Assembly: GCA_018267155.1 (NCBI GenBank)
Contig: JAFDZE010000017.1
Span: forward strand, 3,291 to 45,028
Source of the DNA: Bacteroidota bacterium
Lineage (GTDB): Bacteria; Bacteroidota; Bacteroidia; Flavobacteriales_F; PHOS-HE28
Length of the DNA stretch: 41,738 bases
Direction: 5' to 3'
The translations under genes and the position numbers were made by a program. This document shows positions 8,912-17,461 of the stretch, piece after piece. Within the stretch, counting starts at the first letter, position 1. Each line of letters opens with the position of its first letter. Under the pieces are notes generated by a model. That model searched no databases. It worked only from the letters and a program-made list of their open reading frames with translations, and had not been told where the DNA came from.

Positions 8912-9526
8912 CTACGCCGCCCGGTGATCCGGGCAATCCACACGGAGCTCGTGCGGTGCGAGCGGTTTGCGCAACAACGCGCAATAGGCCCTGCCGTTCC
9001 GTTCGCCGAAGTGGGCACAGGTCGCGCACATGCTGTCCACCCGCACCAACCCTGCTGTGCGCGCGGCATCCAGCAAGGCGAAGAGACTTGCGTAGAGTGC
9101 GTCACGATCATCACTGGGGATCCGTTCAAGCAGGGGCACCAACGCATCCAGATGAGATGTGGCCTTCTCGGCCATCCTCCGGCCCTTCGGGGTGAGAACG
9201 ATCACCTTGGCACGGCTATCGGACTTCGAGGTCACCAAGCGTACCGCACCATGTTCCTCCAACGAGCGGACCGCGACGCTCACTGTCGGCTTGGACAGGT
9301 GGAACCTCGCGGCGAGGTCCACCCCACGTGTTCCTTCCTTCGAGCGACCACGCAGGAAAGCGAGCATCTGCACATGGAGGTGGCTCGCCTTTATGGACCG
9401 GCCCGCGTCCCACGACAGGTTACGCAGCACTTCTCCCAAACGCTCCAATGTCGCCACGATACGCGCATCGCGATCCCGGGATTGGGTGGCGGGATGCAGT
9501 GCTTGAATGGGGCGCTTGGTGGACAT
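8912..9526 (-). CDS. MarR-family regulator with C-terminal cysteine motif
   Basis: This 204-residue cytoplasmic DNA-binding protein has a winged helix at about 50-125: recognition helix region HLSKPTVSVAVRSLEEHG, then the wing SKSDSRAKVIVLTPKG. After the dimerisation helices the last 40 residues hold four cysteines, C167 and C170 (CATC), C182 (YC) and C198 (DCPDH). This pattern suggests metal binding or redox sensing; that role is inference. The gene lies 63 bp downstream of the protoglobin gene on the same strand and probably shares its transcript. A MarR protein beside a globin suggests control by nitric oxide, oxygen or redox stress. The likely operator is the dyad in the globin/DUF2024 divergent region. 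Confidence 0.9.
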   Translation of the reverse strand: MSTKRPIQALHPATQSRDRDARIVATLERLGEVLRNLSWDAGRSIKASHLHVQMLAFLRGRSKEGTRGVDLAARFHLSKPTVSVAVRSLEEHGAVRLVTSKSDSRAKVIVLTPKGRRMAEKATSHLDALVPLLERIPSDDRDALYASLFALLDAARTAGLVRVDSMCATCAHFGERNGRAYCALLRKPLAPHELRVDCPDHRAA

Positions 9527-9589
9527 GGCCGCAAGGTAGCACGACGGTGCGGGCCAGGTCCCTTGCCGCAGCCCGCACCGGCAGTGCGC

Positions 9590-10156
9590 TCAGAACTCGC
9601 CGTTCCTCACGTACGGCTCGCACCAGAGCGTCGCGGTCATCGTCACAGCCTTGAACCACGCGGCGTACATCTTCTCCACATCGTCGGCGCTGTGGCCCTT
9701 CTTGACCAGGAAACCTTTGATGGTGAACGTGATCGGGAAGATGAAGGCCACCAGGTAGCGCATGTGGATGATGGGCACGGCCTGCACGCCATCGGTCCTG
9801 TTCTTCTTGGTGCTGTGGTGGCGCAGGGCGATCTCGTGCTGGTAGTCGAGCCAGACCTGGTCGTAGGGCTTGTTGCACAGGTCCATGATCCACTGGCCGA
9901 AACGCGCGCGCACACCGGCGAGGTATGCGGGATCGGGCGCACCGTTGTGCGTGAAATAGTGGACCAGGTGCGGGTTGCCGCCCACGAAGCCGTACCAAAG
10001 GTCCAGCACCGCGTCGGTCTGGTCCCGCAGCACATCACCGGCCATGCGCAGGTACTTCTCATCGTCCGGACCGAAGAGCACGGTGGCCTTCAGCGCATCG
10101 AGGTCCTTCATCGTCAGTGGGGAAGGGCCCACTTTCCCGTAGTCATATCCTTTCAT
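9590..10156 (-). CDS. Protoglobin-like haem protein
   Basis: The product is 188 residues, the usual length for a single-domain protoglobin. The stretch WLDYQHEIALRHHSTKKN (about 102-119) matches the family's F-helix region, where the proximal haem histidine sits in the RH pair (H113 is the best candidate). The aromatic-rich N-terminal part (YGKVGPSPLTMKDLDALK) and the GFLVKKGH loop also fit. Protoglobins bind O2, CO and NO; which ligand matters here is not shown by sequence. The start is ATG 10156. It is the first gene of a probable globin-MarR operon and is divergent from the DUF2024 gene. Confidence 0.9.
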   Translation of the reverse strand: MKGYDYGKVGPSPLTMKDLDALKATVLFGPDDEKYLRMAGDVLRDQTDAVLDLWYGFVGGNPHLVHYFTHNGAPDPAYLAGVRARFGQWIMDLCNKPYDQVWLDYQHEIALRHHSTKKNRTDGVQAVPIIHMRYLVAFIFPITFTIKGFLVKKGHSADDVEKMYAAWFKAVTMTATLWCEPYVRNGEF

Positions 10157-10174
10157 GGGGTGTGCGGTTTATGG

Positions 10175-10208
10175 CGCAAGTATAGTTCGTATTACTTACT
10201 ATTGTGCG
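10175..10208. promoter_or_regulatory. Candidate shared operator between globin and DUF2024 genes
   Basis: CGCAAGTATAG (10175-10185) and CTATTGTGCG (10199-10208) form an imperfect dyad of about 10 bases per arm around a 13-base AT-rich centre. It lies in the 157 bp between two divergent genes, 19 bases upstream of the globin start. On the globin strand TATACTTG, close to the Bacteroidota -7 consensus TAnnTTTG, overlaps the left arm. This is where a MarR dimer would be expected to bind. Binding is inferred, not shown. Confidence 0.45.
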
Positions 10209-10313
10209 GTGCGGACCGCTGCGACATTCATCACTCTGCTCTGCGGAGAACTGCTTGGGCCGGGTACCGCACTTGCACAACAAGCCAGGATACAACAACC
10301 AACAGGAACGAAA

Positions 10314-10577
10314 ATGGAAGTCGCGGTCTGGGATACTTACGTGGAGAAGAAGGACGGCACGGTGATGCACTTCGACATCATCGCTCCGAGCGAGCAGCGC
10401 GATACGCTGGTGATCCACAACTTCGGGCGCGACTACCTGCGCCTCAAGGGCCAGGAAGGGCAGCCGCTCACGGCGAAGGAATGCCGCTTCTGCCATGTGC
10501 AAGAGGTGAGGCCGCAATGGCAGCAGGAGATCCTGGCGAAGGGCTACTTCATCCTGGAGATGGAGGGGTGCGAGTGA
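10314..10577 (+). CDS. DUF2024 family protein
   Basis: The product has 87 residues. The start is the ATG at 10314 because the family begins with this motif (MEVAVWDTYV); the upstream in-frame extension reads as non-protein sequence and overlaps the promoter region. Typical DUF2024 marks are DGTVMHFDI, a KGQEGQPLTAKECRFCH block with CRFCH, and the ending GYFILEMEGC. The C-X2-C-H pair and a terminal Cys could bind a metal. The biochemical role of the family is not established to my knowledge. Divergent placement from protoglobin plus MarR suggests joint control with them. Confidence 0.88.
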   Translation: MEVAVWDTYVEKKDGTVMHFDIIAPSEQRDTLVIHNFGRDYLRLKGQEGQPLTAKECRFCHVQEVRPQWQQEILAKGYFILEMEGCE

Positions 10578-11040
10578 TGTGGGTCGGCTGCCGCACCTCC
10601 CGTGATCCACGGCCTGATGATCCGCGCACTGCGACGGCCGATAGCATCACGCACCATGAGCACGTGATACCGATTCGCAGCAAGGGTGACCCGAAGATGC
10701 ACCGGTATTTTTTCGCAGGACGGACCATGGAGGTTGTCGCATGACCGGAGCTGTGGAACGACCTGCACGGTGAAGCAGTGCGGGAAATGCTTCATCCCGT
10801 TCCGCAACAGGGGATCAGGACCCGTTCCGCCAAAGCGGGATTGGATCAAGCATTGGTCCGGGATGGTAGTACTACCATGTCCCAAGGGGATCCCTGCATG
10901 TCTCCAAGCTGAACGGTTGACCGCGATGCACCTCTGCCGATGAACTCACGATATCCGGAGTGATGAACCCGGACCAGCAGGACCGCATGTACAGCATCCA
11001 GCTGGAATTCTCGCAGGTGCGACCAGATCCAACCCCGAAT
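10578..11040. other. 463 bp convergent intergenic region
   Basis: It lies between the ends of the DUF2024 gene and the response-regulator gene. Short open frames exist on both strands, but none has a family signature or a clean start. A frame beginning ATGAACCCGGACCAGCAG near 10963 looks mildly coding but runs straight into the antisense of the regulator gene, so I do not call it. The only strong structure is the 16-bp palindrome at 10863-10878. Confidence 0.5.
10863..10878. promoter_or_regulatory. Perfect 16-bp palindrome
   Basis: ATGGTAGTACTACCAT is an exact palindrome. It is extended by GGG before (10860-10862) and CCC after (10881-10883), offset by two bases. It sits mid-way in a convergent intergenic region, an odd place for an operator. 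It may be the loop-less stem of a bidirectional terminator, a protein-binding site, or the remains of an element. Confidence 0.4.
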
Positions 11041-11679
11041 TCAGCGCGGATAGAGCTTGTTGAGCGCATCCGTGCGGGAGCCTACCTGCAGCTTGTCATA
11101 CAAGTTCCGGACGTGAGTGCGCACCGTGTCGATACTCAGGTTGAGCGTGTCCGCGATCTCCTTGTACCGCAGACCGCGGGCCAGTTCCTCAAGCACCTGT
11201 CGTTCGCGTTGGCTCAACAGGTCGATCTCCTTGGCAGCCTTGCGGGGCGCATTGAAGCTGGCCAGCACCCGGCGCGCGATGCCTGCGCTCATCGGCGAGC
11301 CCCCACTGGCGATGGTCTTCACCGCCTCCACGACCTGGGCAGGTCGGGCATCTTTGAGCAGGTAGCCCGTGGCCCCGGCACATAACGCATTGAACAGGCT
11401 GTCGTCATCATCCTGCACCGTACAAACCAGGACCTGTACCTGCGGCCAATGGAGTTTCAACCGGCGCGTGCATTCGATGCCGCTCATCCCGGGCAGGTTC
11501 AGGTCCATCACGACCACCGTGGGTGGCCGCTCGTGAACAGCCGCGTTGAATGCCTCCGCATCGGCGAAGGCTCCGACCACTTTCAGCGCCGGATCAGGCT
11601 CCAGTGCCTCCACCATGGCTTCGCGCAACACCTCGTCGTCCTCCACCACCGCCACGCGGATCCGATCATAAGTCTTCAT
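11041..11679 (-). CDS. NarL/LuxR-type response regulator
   Basis: The 212-residue regulator has a receiver domain at 7-125 with acidic pocket E13-D14-D15, phosphoacceptor D59 (VVVMDLNLPG), T87 and K109 (LLKDA). A LuxR-type HTH follows at about 152-208 (LSQRERQVLEELARG, then KEIADTLNLSIDTVRTHV). Its start ATG overlaps the stop of the kinase gene by four bases (11676-11679), so translation is coupled and the kinase is almost certainly the partner. It should activate or repress target promoters once phosphorylated; the targets are not evident here. Confidence 0.95.
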   Translation of the reverse strand: MKTYDRIRVAVVEDDEVLREAMVEALEPDPALKVVGAFADAEAFNAAVHERPPTVVVMDLNLPGMSGIECTRRLKLHWPQVQVLVCTVQDDDDSLFNALCAGATGYLLKDARPAQVVEAVKTIASGGSPMSAGIARRVLASFNAPRKAAKEIDLLSQRERQVLEELARGLRYKEIADTLNLSIDTVRTHVRNLYDKLQVGSRTDALNKLYPR

Positions 11680-14627
11680 GGCCCGAAAGTTCGCCCTTGC
11701 ACGCGGATCGTGGTACCTGCACCCGGCAAGCTGATGCGTTCGTAGCGGGCCCCCAGGTCCTCGGCGCGCTGGCGCATGTTGGCCGAGCCGTGCCCGCCTC
11801 CCACCGCGCCCCCATTGGTGATGCCCACGCCGTCATCGATCACCTCGAAACGGAATCCTTCCGCGTCCTGCGCCCACACCAGGGTGATGCGTTGCGCTTG
11901 GCTGTACTTGTGCGCGTTGTGCAACGCCTCCTTGGCGATCAGGAAGAGGTTGTGGCGGAAGTGGCCACCCACCGGATGCGTCGGCATCGGAACGGGGAAA
12001 CGCACCTCCACCAGGGCCGCACTGTCCTCGAACAGGTCGCGCGCGTGATCGCTGATCCGCAACAACAGGGCATCGAGGGTATCGTGCCGGGGATCGTTCA
12101 TCCACACCACATCGCGCAGGTTGAGCAACAGTTCGCCGCTGATGTCCGCCAGCTTGTCGAAGCGTTCAGCCGCGTCCGCTTCGCGCTTGGTGGAACGCGA
12201 GAGTGCGGCGATGCGGGCCAGGCCGCTGCCCACATCGTCGTGGATCTCCTTGGCCAGCCGTGTACGCTGGCGCAATTCGCCCAGTTCGTGCTCAGCCGCG
12301 GCCAACCTGCGGCGCGCGCGCGCGCGTTGCACGGCATACACCACATAGCCCACCACCCCGGCCAGCAGGGCGATGGCGGCGGCAATGGCCCATGGGGAGG
12401 CCCACCAGGGCAGCGGCACCTGGACGGCGAGCAGCACCAGCTCGCGACTCTCCACACCATCGGCATTGATACCTTTCACCAGGAGCGAATAACTACCACT
12501 CGGAAGGTTGGTGAACATGATGGGCCGGTCGGCCCGTTGCACACGCCAGGTCGTGTCGTATCCTGCCAGACGGTACGCGTAGCGGTTGCCTTCCGGAGCG
12601 GTGAACTCCAGGACGGCCAGCTCCACGCGCAACTCATTCCGCCGGAAGGGCAGCGTGATGCCGGCCTCGAACGGCACCGGGGAGTCACCCACGAACGTGC
12701 CCACCACGCGCACCAAGGCCGTATCAGGATCATCCCGCACGGCTTCCGGCAGAAAGTGGTTGAAGCCATTGACCCCACCGAAGTACGATCGCCCGCTGGC
12801 CGAACGGAATGCCGCATCGGAGTTGAATTCCCGGCTCTGAAGGCCCTCGGGTACGGTGTAATTGCGGAAAGAACCCCGTTGCGGATCGAAGTGCGACAAT
12901 CCGTTGTTGCTACTGACCCACCAGGATCCATCACCGTCGGGCAGCATCATGTAGAGGTACTGGTCGGGCGACCCATCGTGGATGGTGAGATGGCGCAGCA
13001 CCCGGCGATCACGGAGTGACCATGAATAAAGGCCGTTGCTGGTGGTCATCCATGCGGTGTCGGTCCCCGTACAGAAGAAACCGGTCATCAGCGTCCCGGT
13101 ATCGGGTACATCACCTGCCAAGGGCAACGACACGCCATCCTTCCACACACCGATGGGCAGCACAGCGCCAGAGGTCCACCATTGTCCGATCGGGTCCATG
13201 ACCAGGCGTTCAGCCAGCCGGTCCAGGCTGTCCGGAAAAGCCAGGGTCACGGTCGTGGTATCCCACGCGGCACCACGTCGCTCAACACGCAAGGCACGGT
13301 TCTCCGCGTACAGCAGGGCATGTCCTTCCACATCACGCAGCAGCGCCGCCGGTCCGGGAAGGGGCGCGTGGACCATCGGGCGCCCATCGCGCTGATCGAT
13401 CGCGTACACATGACCGTCGAGCCGGGCCCAGATGGTACCAGAAGGATCGTTGAAGATGTGCGACCAGCTGGTGTTCGCACCGGAACCGGGCAACACGAGC
13501 GGTTCCAGCCGGTCGGTACGCTCGTCGAAAAGAGCCAGGCCACCTTGGTGGAAGGCCACCAGCACCCGCTGCGCATCCCATTGCGCGAATCCACGCACGA
13601 ACCAGGAGGGGGGCTCCCAGGACAGTCCCATGCCTGCCATGCACCGCTGGAACTTGATGCGTTGCGGTGCGATCCTGATCACCCCTTTCCCATCGGTGCC
13701 CACCCAGGCATTGCCCTGCCGGTCAAAAGCGATGCGGGTGACCGACAATGAGCCTTCGTTGGCATCCATCAACGAATAATACCGTTCGATGGAGAGGTCA
13801 TCACGCAGCTGCACGACACCGACGTTGCTGATGGCGATCCACAACCGGCCATGTGGATCGCGGGCAGCATACTTCAGTCCCCTGGACTGTTGTAGGTAGT
13901 TCCTCAGTTCCGCTGGCGGATCCTCGTGCGTGCCATCCCGATGGACAAGCCAGCCGCCACGGTCGGTGAGGAGCAGCCACTTCCCATTCACCTCGATGAT
14001 CGCGGACACGTCACCCGTCCGATCGAGCTTGATGGCGGTCCCCGGCCTGTCGTCCAGCGGCAGAACGATGATCGAATCCGTCGTATAGAGGCAGAGGTCG
14101 CCTTCCTTGTTCACATCGAATGCATACGAATCGAGATGCCCGCTGGGGATACGTGATGTCCGCCCGCTATTAATGCGCAAGAGATCGCGTGAAAGAGGTG
14201 AATAGAAGATCGCTTCATCACCGGTGCTCTTGACCGGGATCCAGCATCCATTCACACCGGCGCCGGTGGCGACGTGCTCGAACGTGCCGGATCGGCGATC
14301 CAGCAGGTCAAGCCCCGTGCGTGTGGCCACCCAGAGGTGTTCCTCATCGGCTTCGGCCAGACCCCAAATGGCGTTGTGCGAAAGACTGGAACTGTCGCGC
14401 GGATCATGCTTGTACACCAACATGCGCAGGCCGTCGAACCGCGCCAGTCCATCACCCGTACCGAGCCAGATGAACCCATCACGGTCCTGCAGCACATGGT
14501 TCACCATGCTCTGCGGCAGGCCGTCGTCCAGGTCGTAACGGGTGATACCGGGTTGCTGGGCCCGGATCCCGATCGAGGAACAGCAGGCGAAAGCCAGGAA
14601 CAACAGGCCGCGTTGAAGGAGTGGCAT
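11676..14627 (-). CDS. Periplasmic-propeller (Y_Y_Y) sensor histidine kinase
   Basis: This is a 983-residue inner-membrane kinase. The start is the ATG at 14627, which gives a signal sequence (MPLLQRGLLFLAFACCSS) directly before ITRYDLDDGLPQSMVNHVLQ, the usual opening of the two-component propeller. Reg_prop repeats (DGFIWLGTGDGLARFDG, GRLWIAISNVGVVQL, GNAWVGTDGKGVIRI) fill about 25-660. A Y_Y_Y domain follows (AYRLAGYDTTWR, LPSGSYSLLVKGIN), then one membrane helix (WAIAAAIALLAGVVGYVVY). HisKA_3 has the phosphoacceptor in KEIHDDVGSG (H about 796), and HATPase has N about 904 and DDGVG 931-935. The hybrid receiver and AraC parts found in longer relatives are absent and supplied by the coupled downstream regulator. 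The ligand is unknown. Confidence 0.94.
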   Translation of the reverse strand: MPLLQRGLLFLAFACCSSIGIRAQQPGITRYDLDDGLPQSMVNHVLQDRDGFIWLGTGDGLARFDGLRMLVYKHDPRDSSSLSHNAIWGLAEADEEHLWVATRTGLDLLDRRSGTFEHVATGAGVNGCWIPVKSTGDEAIFYSPLSRDLLRINSGRTSRIPSGHLDSYAFDVNKEGDLCLYTTDSIIVLPLDDRPGTAIKLDRTGDVSAIIEVNGKWLLLTDRGGWLVHRDGTHEDPPAELRNYLQQSRGLKYAARDPHGRLWIAISNVGVVQLRDDLSIERYYSLMDANEGSLSVTRIAFDRQGNAWVGTDGKGVIRIAPQRIKFQRCMAGMGLSWEPPSWFVRGFAQWDAQRVLVAFHQGGLALFDERTDRLEPLVLPGSGANTSWSHIFNDPSGTIWARLDGHVYAIDQRDGRPMVHAPLPGPAALLRDVEGHALLYAENRALRVERRGAAWDTTTVTLAFPDSLDRLAERLVMDPIGQWWTSGAVLPIGVWKDGVSLPLAGDVPDTGTLMTGFFCTGTDTAWMTTSNGLYSWSLRDRRVLRHLTIHDGSPDQYLYMMLPDGDGSWWVSSNNGLSHFDPQRGSFRNYTVPEGLQSREFNSDAAFRSASGRSYFGGVNGFNHFLPEAVRDDPDTALVRVVGTFVGDSPVPFEAGITLPFRRNELRVELAVLEFTAPEGNRYAYRLAGYDTTWRVQRADRPIMFTNLPSGSYSLLVKGINADGVESRELVLLAVQVPLPWWASPWAIAAAIALLAGVVGYVVYAVQRARARRRLAAAEHELGELRQRTRLAKEIHDDVGSGLARIAALSRSTKREADAAERFDKLADISGELLLNLRDVVWMNDPRHDTLDALLLRISDHARDLFEDSAALVEVRFPVPMPTHPVGGHFRHNLFLIAKEALHNAHKYSQAQRITLVWAQDAEGFRFEVIDDGVGITNGGAVGGGHGSANMRQRAEDLGARYERISLPGAGTTIRVQGRTFGP

Positions 14628-14778
14628 CCGTCGGCAAAAATGGGGCGAACGGCGTGGTTCGACCGGGTGGCCATCGAAGCCGAAGAAGGTCACCAGGGAA
14701 CGCCGGTGTACGCGCGCTTCAAAGTCGGCCCGGCACGAGCCATCTACCGCCCCCGAACGTTCGGCCGGACCCGGACAG

Positions 14779-15921
14779 TCACTTCACCGGTTCCAGGTCC
14801 ATACCGCATTTCGAGCAGCGACTTGGTCCGTCGGCCACCTCTTCCGGATGCATGGGACAGACATAAGCTCCGACGCCCCCGGGCGGCCCGGCTTTCGGGC
14901 GCGCCGTTGAGAACCGGAAGGCCGCTCCGACCGTAACGGCATGCTGCGAGCCCACCTGGGTATAGAAGCGCGAGGTGTTCATGCGTTGGTGGATCGGGAT
15001 GTCCGTGGTGGCGTACAACGTGAACTTCCCGACGGTACAGCTCACCTGCGGGGTGAAGAACCATTTGCAATAGCCGGTGGCCTCGGGGAAGTAATTGGAA
15101 GGTTTTCCGAACATGAGTATATTATTGTTGATCCGCATCCGGTCCGCGTACTCATATCGGACCTGCAATGTGATGCCATAACGTTTGCTGAAGGTGCGGC
15201 TGCCGTACACGGCCAGGCTGGCGAAGTCGCCCATCTTCTCGCCGTTGGGATTCCAGCCCTTGCGGATGTACAAGGCGCTGGCGAAGAAGTTGAGGCCGGA
15301 CCGCAGGAACCCATGATGGTAGAAGGTGTGGACGATCAGGTCCTGGGCACCCGATGAGAGCTGTACCGCCGTGGGTTTGGTCACGTAAAAGGTCTGTCCC
15401 GAGAACGGCTCCACGTTACCGATGGAATCATTGTACGCTCCGAGCGGGACCTTGTAGCCCAGCCCGATGGTCACCTCATCGCTGCTACTGCGGGTCTCCT
15501 TGTGGAACACGTTGTAACGCGGGAAGATGATCAGGTCACCCATGCCTTTGCAGGTGTACGTGGTGGCGGGGTCGCCGTTCAGGCCCGTCTCCTTCTTCAG
15601 CAGGTAGTGGCTGTACTCCAGCGACACGGTCAGGTTCTTCGATGCGCCATAGGCGACCTTGAAGTACTGGAGCTTGCTCTCGAAGCTGTCGAAGGTGTGT
15701 TCACTCGCACGCTCACTGCCCCTGTAGAACGAATTGGAATGGATGTACTGGAAGTTGGTGTTGAGTTCCATCTGGTGGGCTCCCAACACCCCCTGCGCCG
15801 CCCCTCCTACCATGCAGGAACCGCTTCCGCCCGCGCAGCATTGCGCCAGTGAACGGTGCGTGAAAGGCCCGGCCGATAACATAAAGGCCATCAGCAACCA
15901 ACGCGCACCTTTGTTCCTCAT
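14779..15921 (-). CDS. Outer-membrane beta protein fused to a heavy-metal binding domain
   Basis: The product is 380 residues from the ATG at 15921 (signal peptide about 1-27, ending LAQ). The mature N-terminus begins CCAGGSGSC (C28, C29, C36), a possible metal-binding tag. Residues 45-330 are alternating beta strands rich in Tyr and Phe, typical of an outer-membrane barrel (NLTVSLEYSHYLL, EVTIGLGYKVPLG, YGITLQVRYEYADR). The last 28 residues are a separate heavy-metal binding domain of the kind found in copper-efflux proteins: CPMHPE (C355, H358) and CSKCGMDL (C369, C372). Placement at the C-terminus of a barrel is unusual. It lies 62 bp downstream of the thioredoxin-like gene; copper or another soft metal is a reasonable guess. 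Confidence 0.85.
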   Translation of the reverse strand: MRNKGARWLLMAFMLSAGPFTHRSLAQCCAGGSGSCMVGGAAQGVLGAHQMELNTNFQYIHSNSFYRGSERASEHTFDSFESKLQYFKVAYGASKNLTVSLEYSHYLLKKETGLNGDPATTYTCKGMGDLIIFPRYNVFHKETRSSSDEVTIGLGYKVPLGAYNDSIGNVEPFSGQTFYVTKPTAVQLSSGAQDLIVHTFYHHGFLRSGLNFFASALYIRKGWNPNGEKMGDFASLAVYGSRTFSKRYGITLQVRYEYADRMRINNNILMFGKPSNYFPEATGYCKWFFTPQVSCTVGKFTLYATTDIPIHQRMNTSRFYTQVGSQHAVTVGAAFRFSTARPKAGPPGGVGAYVCPMHPEEVADGPSRCSKCGMDLEPVK

Positions 15922-15983
15922 GGGTTGTTCGGATGGTCTTGCATGCGGACAGATTCCAAGTCCTATGGGATGCATGGCGGTGA

Positions 15984-16754
15984 TCAATGGGCGATGACCA
16001 GGTTGAGGGCAACACGCTCCTCACCTGCCAGGACACGTATCACATACATTCCGGCCGGTATTTCACGCGTGTCCAGTCCGATACGATGATCACCAGGCAG
16101 CAGCGGACCATCGTGGACGCTTATGACCAGGCTACCGGAAAGGTCGTACAGATCGATGGTGACCCGGGCAGCATGCGCGAGCGGGATGTCGATCCATGCC
16201 CGATCCGTGGCCGGCACGGGATGAATGGAAGGTGCACCCGTGAGGTTGCTCTCCTCGGTGATGGCCGTGGCCGAGAGGGCGGCGGCGATCGCATCCTGGA
16301 CGGCGGGCACGTCCACGGTGCCGTCCTCCCTGAAGAAGACGACATGATCGGGCCCACCGACCACGGCGAACATGGGCATATCGGGCCCACCGTAGTCCGT
16401 CATGTTGATGGCCGGGTTGGAAAAGCTGGTGAGGCCCGAAAGACCGTTGGCGTTCATCCAGCCGTTGAGCGCGGAGCAACTGGTGTTCCCGTAGTCGTCG
16501 CAGAGGTACATGATCACCCGGCCCGGATCGGAAGCCTGATAGCTCTGCACGATGTTGCGCATGGTCAGGCTCGGCCCAACGCACGGGGCGCACGGCATCA
16601 CCCAGGCCAGGACGACCACCTTGCCGGCATCGAGCTCGGCGAACAGGTCGTGTGGCGTACCGGCGCAGTCGTTGCAGTTGAAATTGATAGCGGTCTGGGC
16701 TTGCGCGACGACCGTTACCGCACTGAGGAGGGCCGTTGTAACGATTCTGTTCAT
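15984..16754 (-). CDS. Secreted thioredoxin-like protein with T9SS sorting domain
   Basis: The product is 256 residues from the ATG at 16754, which opens a signal peptide (MNRIVTTALLSAVTVVAQAQ). An in-frame ATG at 16781 would add nine residues and is possible. Residues 24-165 look like a thioredoxin/redoxin fold: VVVLAWVMPCAPCVGPS gives a CXXC pair (C55, C58), followed by VIMYLCDDYGNTSC and a cis-Pro-like MPMFAVVGG. The last 80 residues are a T9SS type A domain (IHPVPATDRAW, IDLYDLSGSLV, IPAGMYVIRV). A surface-directed thiol protein could reduce or assemble disulfides outside the cell. It lies upstream of the metal-binding barrel gene on the same strand. Confidence 0.88.
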   Translation of the reverse strand: MNRIVTTALLSAVTVVAQAQTAINFNCNDCAGTPHDLFAELDAGKVVVLAWVMPCAPCVGPSLTMRNIVQSYQASDPGRVIMYLCDDYGNTSCSALNGWMNANGLSGLTSFSNPAINMTDYGGPDMPMFAVVGGPDHVVFFREDGTVDVPAVQDAIAAALSATAITEESNLTGAPSIHPVPATDRAWIDIPLAHAARVTIDLYDLSGSLVISVHDGPLLPGDHRIGLDTREIPAGMYVIRVLAGEERVALNLVIAH

Positions 16755-16936
16755 GGGTGCGGGCTTTCGGATCAACTTCATGGCGCCCCCTCCGTTGCGA
16801 GGAGGCGGATCAGGCGGCATGGACGGTAAGGTTATCACCCCTCGCAAACTGCTCACCTGATGAAGGTCAGGTTGCATGGACCATTCGCCCGCATACGTTG
16901 GACTCCCACGAATGGTGCCCACTGGGATGTCGCGAC

Positions 16937-17461
16937 CTATCGCCGCTGCTCAACGAGGTGCCCGCAAACGTCCGAAGCGATCCGCTCTTGCTCGTACATC
17001 CCGTGGCTTTCTCCCCTGTACAGGATGGGCCTCACACCCATGGCCACGAACCAGGCATCGCCGGGGATGAAAGGATCCAAGCTGCCATAGAACAAGCTGA
17101 TCCACGCCGATGGTCTCCGGGTCTCGTGGCGCAGGCGGGTGGCCGATACCGCGACAAGGTCCTGCACGTTCAGCCCCGCCAGGCATGCCTTCCACGCGAT
17201 CCACCCACCGATGCTGAAGCCGAGGATGAATTCGGCCTCCGTTTCAAGCTTCAACAGTTCCACTACCGCCCGATCCGCACCGCCGTTCACGAAATGCCCG
17301 TGCAGGGCTTCCTCGTTCTGAATGTGGTCCGGGATGTTCGCCAGCGTTCTGCTGTCGTAGTACGCGACCTCGAACTGCCCCCTCAACTTGCCGATGTAAT
17401 GATCGGGCCATTCCGACTTCGCCGCGCCCCACATGTCCGAGAGGATGATCAGCCGTTTCAT
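16937..17461 (-). CDS. Small alpha/beta hydrolase
   Basis: The 174-residue product has an alpha/beta-hydrolase core. The nucleophile elbow is GFSIGG (S83), the acid is probably D129 in FYGSLDPFIP, and the histidine is H153 in GESHGMYE. The fold is minimal, without a lid. There is no signal peptide, so it is cytoplasmic. Its ATG overlaps the stop of the PLP decarboxylase gene (17458-17461), so the two are translationally coupled. This suggests it acts on a product or derivative of the decarboxylase step, but no substrate can be read from the sequence. Confidence 0.85.
   Translation of the reverse strand: MKRLIILSDMWGAAKSEWPDHYIGKLRGQFEVAYYDSRTLANIPDHIQNEEALHGHFVNGGADRAVVELLKLETEAEFILGFSIGGWIAWKACLAGLNVQDLVAVSATRLRHETRRPSAWISLFYGSLDPFIPGDAWFVAMGVRPILYRGESHGMYEQERIASDVCGHLVEQRR

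Noticed and set aside
10960-11385. Plus-strand frame starting MMNPDQQDRM
   Set aside because: The first 25 codons look mildly coding, but the rest is antisense to the response regulator and there is no family match I can recognise.
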